Position numbers and translations under genes: made by a program. Shown here piece after piece: positions 58,352-64,000 of a DNA stretch of 64,000 bases. This DNA comes from Aurantiochytrium sp. KH105 (Eukaryota > Sar > Bigyra > Thraustochytrida > Thraustochytriidae): contig BGKB01000017.1 in assembly GCA_003116975.1 (NCBI GenBank), forward strand, positions 124,001-188,000. The letters are read 5' to 3'. The notes beneath the pieces were generated by a model, which ran no database searches, had not been told where the DNA came from, and saw nothing but the letters and a program-made list of their open reading frames with translations. Positions within the stretch are counted from its first letter, which is position 1. Each line of letters begins with the position of its first letter.

Positions 58352-60718
58352 ATGGGCAAGGGCAAGGACAAGGGCAAGAGGGCCAAGCACGACGACGACG
58401 GCGACCACGACGGCGACTATGGCGATGGCGGCGGCGGTGGCGGCGGAGACTGGGGTATGGGCTTTGAAGAGCCACGCGTAGAGTGGATCGCGCCCAGCGA
58501 GCAGCTGCAGCTGAGTGCAGAGGAGCTCGAAGCCCCGGCAGAGCCCATTGTCCTCCGAAACAAGAACCCCAATGTGCCCACGAATTCGCAAAAGTACGAC
58601 TACTCCCGCTCGCAGTTTGTCGAGGAGCCGCCGCTGCAATATCAAGAACTCATGGTGCACATGGATATGCGTGGCAGCAAGCTTCATAAGGAAAGTCAGC
58701 TTGCTCAGGCCCAAATAGCCTGGACGCGCGAGGTCACCGAGAAGCGCCGCGAGCAAGAGCGTAGGGCCGCAGACGAAGACGAGGAGGAGGATTCCGCTGG
58801 CCTCGGCGCAACGAGCATGGGATCTGCTACCGGGACCGAGACAGCGCCCTCTGGCGAAGAGGATCCCACCGCTCCCGAGCGGGTCGCCATCCCCAGTCTG
58901 CCTGCCACGACCGCGGCCGCTCCCCTCGCTGCGCCCAAGGAGATCACCAAGAACCAGTTTAACTATAGCGACCGCGCCGCGCAAACGTTCAACAATCCGA
59001 AAAAGACGCGGGGCGTGAGCACAAAGCCGCCTGAGCTGCGCCACTACCAAGAGTCCGTTACGCAGTGGGAAATTTACGATCTGTACGTGTCCAAGTTCTT
59101 GGAAAACATCAAGGACCAAGAAATCATGAATGCGGCCGCCAAAAAGAAAAAGAAGAAGAATGGACGCTCCGCAACGTCTTCGCTCTCGAGCTTGGACGGT
59201 GGCGAACCCGGGACCAACGAAGAGAAAACGCGTACGACCAAGGAAGGAGACCTTGTTCATGGCGAGGAGATGGGCAAGTCGCTCAAGATTCTCGAGCGCA
59301 TGGTTAACCAGAATGCCGAGCTCGAGATTTACGAGGATTACAAGTACTGGGAAGATCAGAGCGACCAGTTTCGGGATGGCGAGGGTAGCCTACTTCCACT
59401 TTGGCGATTCTCGCATGATCGCGTCAAGCGCAAGCAAGTGACGTCGATTTGCTGGAATCCTGCTCTTCCAGACCTCTTTGCCGTGGGTTATGGCAGCTAT
59501 GACTTTATGCGTCAGGGTAGCGGCATGGTTTGCTGCTATTCGCTCAAGAACACCTCTGCGCCAGAATATTCGTTCACAACTGAATCAGGCGTCATGAGTG
59601 TTGACTTTCACCCTCAGTCCGCGCGATGCGCGCTCCTTTCCGTCGGTTGCTATGACGGTACGGTCATGGTTTTTGATGTACGGAGCAAGCTGAACAAGCC
59701 CATATACATTTCTACCATCAAGACTGGAAAACGTAAGTTGTCGCCCAAGCCATGGATGATCTCGTCTCATTCATAACCGTCTTTTGGGGATCAAAAGGAG
59801 GAAGAGATAGGGAGGAGAGAACAGGGAGACAGGAGTAGGATCAGGAACAGAAGAGAAGCAAGAAAGAAAAAGGAGGAGAGAGAACGAGTGTACTCACGAA
59901 ACGAAAAATGCACATGCGCGAAATGATGTCGTCACACAGATTCGGACCCCGTGTACGGAGTCAAGTGGACCGAAGAGGAGGTTGCCAAAGAGCCGAGCTT
60001 TTATTCGATCAGCTCCGACGGCCAGGTCGCAAACTGGTCCATGTCCAAGTCCTCACTCAAGATGGAACCCATGATGCAACTTAAGCTGATGCTCAACGAT
60101 AAGGACGAGGCTGACGAAGATGCGACACTCGCCGGTCTGGCGGGAGGATGCTGCTTTGCATTCAACACGAAATCAGAACATCTCTTTCTCATTGGTACTG
60201 AGGAAGGCATGGTTGCCAAGTGTAGCAAATCGTACAGTGGGCAGTATCTGCAGACTTACGAGGGTCATCATATGGCCGTCTACGCCGTGGCGTGGAACCC
60301 ATTTCACCCTCGCGTTTTCCTGTCCTGTTCTGCGGATTGGACCGTCAAGCTGTGGGACCACAACTTGCCGCACCCCATCATGAGCTTCGATCTGGGCAAC
60401 CCTGTCGGCGAGGTGGCCTGGGCACCGTATTCATCGACCGTTTTCGCTGCAGTGACAAGCGACGGCAAGATTCACGTTTTCGATCTCAACGAAAACAAGC
60501 ACGAGCCTTTGTGCGAGCAAAAAATTGTCAAGCGCGCAAAGCTCACCCACCTTGCCTTTTCAACAGTGGCTCCCGTGCTCTTGGTTGGCGATGATCGAGG
60601 AGGAGTCAACTCTCTCAAGCTTTCGCCAAACCTGCGCAAGCCAGTCCCTGATGACGAGCAGCTGCCACGCATGGACCGCCTCCTTGCTGCCGCAGACACT
60701 TCGCAATCTTTCCAGTAG
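58352..60718 (+). CDS. DNAI1: Axonemal outer-arm dynein intermediate chain 1
   Basis: Spliced from 58352-59732 and 59940-60718, giving 719 residues (human DNAI1 is about 700). The ATG sits in AAACCATGGG. Seen: a Gly/Asp-rich N-terminus, the intermediate-chain region with RVEWIAPSEQLQLSAEELE, a charged linker (about 130-330) with a KKKKKK cluster, then WD40 repeats from about 365 on. The C-terminal part VGEVAWAPYSSTVFAAVTSDG and VGDDRGGVNSLKLSPNLRK is nearly the animal DNAI1 text. Splicing joins GKH to SDPVYGVKW, exactly the family junction. It assembles with dynein heavy chains in the outer arm of motile cilia, so the organism makes a motile flagellated stage. Confidence 0.95.
59733..59939 (+). 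other. DNAI1: Spliceosomal intron in DNAI1 (207 bp, GT-AG)
   Basis: Donor GTAAGT at 59733 and acceptor CACACAG ending at 59939. Exon bases c|at complete a His codon, restoring the conserved GKHSDPV text. Read through, the frame stops at 59774-59776 inside the intron. The middle of the intron is strongly purine-rich (GGAGGAAGAGATAGGGAGGA), so no clear polypyrimidine tract is present near the 3' end. Confidence 0.93.
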
Positions 60719-61215
60719 CCTCCTTCCTCACTGCACGGAGAAATAGAGATATATCACAGTTACGAATGGACGAATTCTAAAAGTGAATTAAAATTCTGTT
60801 CTTCATGCATACATGCGTGTTCTCCATTTTGACAGTGACACCTCTCGCGTTTCGAAAATTGCCATGAAAAGAATAAAAGTGTTGGTCTGTGGTTACCGCA
60901 GCCTGGCACGCATCTTGATTGACTAGGGCAAGCAGAAGAAACGGAAGATGCTCACTTCAACAAATTTATTGTTCATAGACTGCTGTACTCTTTGTGCCAC
61001 ACGATCGCGCGTCGCATGCGCTCAAGGTGGGCACCAACCAAGCCTAATAGCTCTAGGGGCAAACAGAGCTGCTTCAGACCCAATGTGCGGTGCGGCACAT
61101 GCAGCAACATCGTCTCCGAGCTTGATTCTGCACGTGGCGCGCGCGCACACAATATGAACACATTGTGCAAACGAGCATGCGTGAGATCTTGCTTGAAAAG
61201 ACGGCTGTTGGCGAA
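60719..61215. other. Intergenic region between the convergent DNAI1 and pLGIC-like genes
   Basis: No gene seen. It is AT-rich to about 60970 (3' flank of DNAI1) and mixed after that. Short open frames on both strands have no family resemblance, and I see no tRNA-like fold. Confidence 0.5.
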
Positions 61216-63726
61216 TCAAGACGGCGCGAGATTTTCGCTGCGACCCTGTGGTATCATTTCTACATGAACCTGAGCCGGGTCTCCCCGTGCGCTATGCTGC
61301 GAGGAGGCAAATGACGGTGACTCCCTCTCGTCCCCTTCCGGCCCGCCCTCCCCACTTGTAAAAACATCGGAATTGTCATCGTCGACGTCTGCGCCGGTCA
61401 CGAGGGCCACAATCGAATCATGGATGCGCATGCTGTGTCCCAAGGGAATGCGAAGACTGCGCACAGCCCCAAGGTCGAGTCTGTGCAAGACCGCACCATC
61501 AATTCTTTCTCCAAAGAAGGCATCTGCATACCGTTTACGATCAGCCTCTGTTGAGCTCGGCAAGTCGAGCATCTCGACCCAGGTCGCAACATCTGCTGCA
61601 GACCATGCAACAACAGCGGTGGTCTGCACGTTTTGGAGAGGCGCGTAAAGGTGCTGCGTTTGCGATGCAGCTCGCTTGCAACACCATAAGAGTCCGCGGC
61701 GGAGCAAACCTTTCGGTCTCGATGGAGCTGCAGTGGGTGACGCGCAGGAGTTCATGCACGAATGCATCAGATACGTTGTGGACGCAATCAGAACGAGAAC
61801 AGTGAGCCACGCCGCCGCACTTCGGCTGTGACCAAGGGGAAAGACCAGGAACAGGAGCGGCGAGAGCAATCCAAAGGTGCGCAAGCCAGTGTTGAGTTTG
61901 TCTGCAAATACAGAGAGCCTGCGATGGTGCACAACAACAGAGACGAGGACTGTAGCGAGCATTGAGAGCAGAATGAGCGAATAGACGACAAGCATGGCGA
62001 GATCTGCGTGCGTGACGGCCGCACGCTCCGGAATGCGGCTTCGCAACGACGAATGTTGGACCACCGCGGCTAACAACGAGGTCGTGCACGTTGTGAGCCG
62101 TGATCGTAGCTCGCTGAGCGGCAAAAAGTACGAAATGAGAGCTGATGCTGCAACGAATAGCGCCGGAGCGAGCTCGAGCGCGCCAATAATATAGGGTCTG
62201 TGTAAACTAACGACCCATGAGAGACGCGAGGAGGTGCGCATGGGCTGGCGCGCAATGCTCGCATCATGAGGAAAGCGATACGGAGGAATGAAATTTCCTG
62301 ATAGCGGCGGCCAACGTCGTTCTTCGGAAATCGTAAAGCGGCTCGTATACGTAGGATGTCCGGCGCGCATGTCTGCTTCGGAAAGCGCAAGCGAGGAAAG
62401 GTTCTGTGCGAACCCAGAAAAGGTCTCGAGCATGCAGAGAATGGCTGTGGGCTCACGTGTGACGGACTGGCCCGCAATTTCAAGTTGCACAGACATGTCC
62501 TGGTCTTGGAACGGATAATTGGCGACCTTTGGGCTAAAGGTCCACGACGAACGTACACGAAAGTGATCAAAGACTTCCACGGCATCGTGTGCAAAGACAA
62601 GCTCAGGCACTGTCTTTGCAGCAGCGTTGATAAAGTTAAATGTGGACTCGAGCGATTTTGCGGCTTCCCCACGAATAAATTGGAAACGCTCGCCATGAGC
62701 TACGTCCTTGCAGGTCCGATTACTGTGCATTGCCTCGCGCCTTGCGGTCGCGACATCCTCAAAGTCGAGATGGTACTTTAGCAAAAAAATCTGCAGGTCT
62801 GCATTGAATACACCCTTGCGCAAGTCAACGCCACCCACATCCAGAACAAAGATGCCAACACCATAGACAGCGATACGGTCAATTTGCACAAGGGTGTCGG
62901 CACCAAGGTTGTCTGGCTTGGGTTCGGTGACAAAGGTCCAGTCACTAAGGTCTAAGCCTGCAAGGCCCTTTTTCACATTGTCTGACAAGACGACGCGATA
63001 CGTGTGCTCGTAGGCGAGGCTGGAGATGTTGAGCTGCACGTGTACCTTGATGTCGGGCATGCTGCTGTCGGCTTTTCCGCTCGTGTCGTCCTGATCAGCG
63101 CTGCTATCCTTGTTGCTCAGTTTCCCATTGTCATCGTCGTCGAGCGAGAGCCAGAGGTTCTGGAGATGAAAGTCATGCTCCGCGACAACTCGCGTCTGTG
63201 CCCTGTCACCTGCCCCAACGAGTCGTAGCCAAAACCCGTCGTCCGAGTGTTCGACCTCAGAATCTTTGTTGTCTGAGTCGTCACCGCTGCTCCCTGCAGC
63301 AGATGCTTTTTGGGCCTGGTCGACAAGGTGCTCAAAGAGGGCCGGCAAGCCTTCACCCGTTGTCGTCTTTGTCTCTAGACTAACGTTGCGAAAAGTGAAG
63401 ACGATCTCGCTGAGTTCGCTTCGCACGTTGGACTCGCCGGGACGTGGGGAGACCTTGACGAGGCGGAAATGCTCTGCGTGCCGGTCGACGCCCGCAATCC
63501 TCGCGAGCGCCTTGCTCTGCTCGAGCTTGACATCGTCAACTGGATCTTGTGGTGAGATGGCGCCACCTGCTGCCGAACCGTCGCCTGTCTCGCCACCAGG
63601 GCGCGCGCCCGCGGCCGCCTCGCCGAGACCTCCGAGGAGACCATAGGCCTCCGCATGCCTCGCGTGCTCAAGGGTCTGGGTGGCGAGCGCGAGCAGCACG
63701 AGCACCGCGCTTCGGCCAACCCGCAT
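61216..63726 (-). CDS. Pentameric ligand-gated ion channel-like protein with N-terminal Ig-like and C-terminal SAM domains
   Basis: 836 residues from the ATG at 63726, chosen because a signal peptide follows (MRVGRSAVLVLLALATQ, cleavage near residue 27). Residues about 85-270 contain an SbsA/Big_5-like Ig segment (VSPRPGESNVRSELSEIVFTF) with an acidic insert. About 280-475 read as a channel extracellular beta-domain, including YPFQDQDMSVQLE in the place of the family's FPFD-x-Q loop; the two Cys-loop cysteines are absent, as in bacterial members. Membrane segments: M1 about 512-535, M2 about 541-563 (RLTTCTTSLLAAVV), M3 about 574-598, M4 about 636-655. A SAM domain fills about 706-778 (WSAADVATWVEML...IDGAVLHRL...IPLGHSMRI). 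An acidic tail ends it. Ligand-gated anion or cation conduction at the surface is inferred; the ligand is unknown. Confidence 0.78.
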   Translation of the reverse strand: MRVGRSAVLVLLALATQTLEHARHAEAYGLLGGLGEAAAGARPGGETGDGSAAGGAISPQDPVDDVKLEQSKALARIAGVDRHAEHFRLVKVSPRPGESNVRSELSEIVFTFRNVSLETKTTTGEGLPALFEHLVDQAQKASAAGSSGDDSDNKDSEVEHSDDGFWLRLVGAGDRAQTRVVAEHDFHLQNLWLSLDDDDNGKLSNKDSSADQDDTSGKADSSMPDIKVHVQLNISSLAYEHTYRVVLSDNVKKGLAGLDLSDWTFVTEPKPDNLGADTLVQIDRIAVYGVGIFVLDVGGVDLRKGVFNADLQIFLLKYHLDFEDVATARREAMHSNRTCKDVAHGERFQFIRGEAAKSLESTFNFINAAAKTVPELVFAHDAVEVFDHFRVRSSWTFSPKVANYPFQDQDMSVQLEIAGQSVTREPTAILCMLETFSGFAQNLSSLALSEADMRAGHPTYTSRFTISEERRWPPLSGNFIPPYRFPHDASIARQPMRTSSRLSWVVSLHRPYIIGALELAPALFVAASALISYFLPLSELRSRLTTCTTSLLAAVVQHSSLRSRIPERAAVTHADLAMLVVYSLILLSMLATVLVSVVVHHRRLSVFADKLNTGLRTFGLLSPLLFLVFPLGHSRSAAAWLTVLVLIASTTYLMHSCMNSCASPTAAPSRPKGLLRRGLLWCCKRAASQTQHLYAPLQNVQTTAVVAWSAADVATWVEMLDLPSSTEADRKRYADAFFGERIDGAVLHRLDLGAVRSLRIPLGHSMRIHDSIVALVTGADVDDDNSDVFTSGEGGPEGDERESPSFASSQHSARGDPAQVHVEMIPQGRSENLAPS

Positions 63727-64000
63727 TTTCTCTTGAAGGCGATTACCTTTTTTGTCATACAGCCGTTGCTTTAAGCCTTGCGCCGGCACTGCCGAGCACA
63801 AGCAATTTTGCCTCAAAGCCTTTTCTGGGAAGAACTTAGATGATGTTGTAGAATACGCACCACTCGAGCAGTTGTTGTGGTCACAAAAGAGAAATTCGAT
63901 GAAAGCCACTTGGGTAGATAAAGCATACATGATTTGATAATTCTCTTCAAAGAAAGTTGTTATTGCGCTGTGTGCGAACGTTTTCACAGGAAGAGCCTCG
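63727..64000. promoter_or_regulatory. 5' flank of the pLGIC-like gene at the window edge
   Basis: The channel gene's frame stays open upstream to 63987 but without an ATG, and the translation has no domain character. This is probably 5' UTR and promoter. Nothing else is seen before the window ends. Confidence 0.45.

Noticed and set aside
57986..59260. 424-codon minus-strand open frame opposite DNAI1
   Set aside because: It lies antisense to DNAI1 exon 1, which has unambiguous homology. Apparent hydrophobic runs are the complement of Asp/Gly codons.
61216..63726. Channel gene as a glutamate-receptor-type channel
   Set aside because: The membrane pattern is four helices with an RLTTCTTSLLAA-type M2 following M1 directly and a YPFQDQD loop before M1, which is the pLGIC plan; no periplasmic-binding-protein lobes are visible.
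1..64000. tRNA, rRNA, CRISPR, IS or transposon signals
   Set aside because: I saw no cloverleaf with a GGTTCRA-type arm in the intergenic regions, no rRNA sequence, no regularly spaced repeat array of CRISPR form and no transposase or reverse transcriptase. A dedicated scan could still find a divergent tRNA.

Overview
This is a GC-rich, gene-dense nuclear window from a eukaryotic microbe. Most genes are single open frames; only one spliceosomal intron could be shown. The gene set includes an outer-arm axonemal dynein intermediate chain, a centrin-binding Sfi1-like protein, an anoctamin, a reticulon, a SET-domain histone methyltransferase and a Roco GTPase. It points to a flagellated protist. 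Gene compactness, GC bias and single-residue repeat tracts resemble thraustochytrid-type heterotrophic stramenopiles; that placement is inference from general character, not from a marker gene.

Layout. 0.3-10 kb: a KIX-domain protein (+) converges on an Sfi1-like protein (-), followed by a WD40-Roc-COR-TIR protein (+). 10.6-24 kb: a 2,353-residue PH-like/RCC1-repeat protein (+), a sugar-porter MFS transporter (-) and an anoctamin (+). 24-30 kb: two tandem paralogous RING-finger genes (-); the downstream-strand copy is intact, the other carries a single frameshift. 30.6-45 kb, all on (-): a reticulon, a 2,398-residue Cys-rich protein with Gln/Met repeats, and a DUF262 + DUF1524 (GmrSD-type) protein with a long acidic repeat tail. 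45.7-61 kb: an SLC26/SulP anion transporter (+), a PHD-AWS-SET methyltransferase (-), an APH/ACAD10-11-type kinase without the dehydrogenase part (+), an ENT-like nucleoside transporter (+) and the dynein intermediate chain DNAI1 (+, one intron). 61.2-63.7 kb: a pentameric ligand-gated ion channel-like protein with an added Ig-like domain and a C-terminal SAM domain (-).

Functionally this is ordinary eukaryotic chromosome, not an operon or island. The genes cover membrane transport and signalling (MFS, anoctamin, SLC26, ENT, pLGIC), cilium/centrosome (Sfi1-like, DNAI1), chromatin and transcription (KIX, SET, possibly the Cys-rich protein) and possible innate defence (TIR-Roco, GmrSD-like, RING pair). 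Several intergenic regions hold tandem duplications that include gene ends, a relic of the SET gene 3' end, minisatellites and a perfect 14-bp inverted repeat in a divergent promoter.

The most unusual items are the TIR-Roco protein with an apparent NADase glutamate, the eukaryotic GmrSD-type DUF262/DUF1524 protein, and the pLGIC-SAM fusion. Start codons were set at ATG codons; several frames stay open upstream of the chosen ATG, so N-termini are less certain than the rest.
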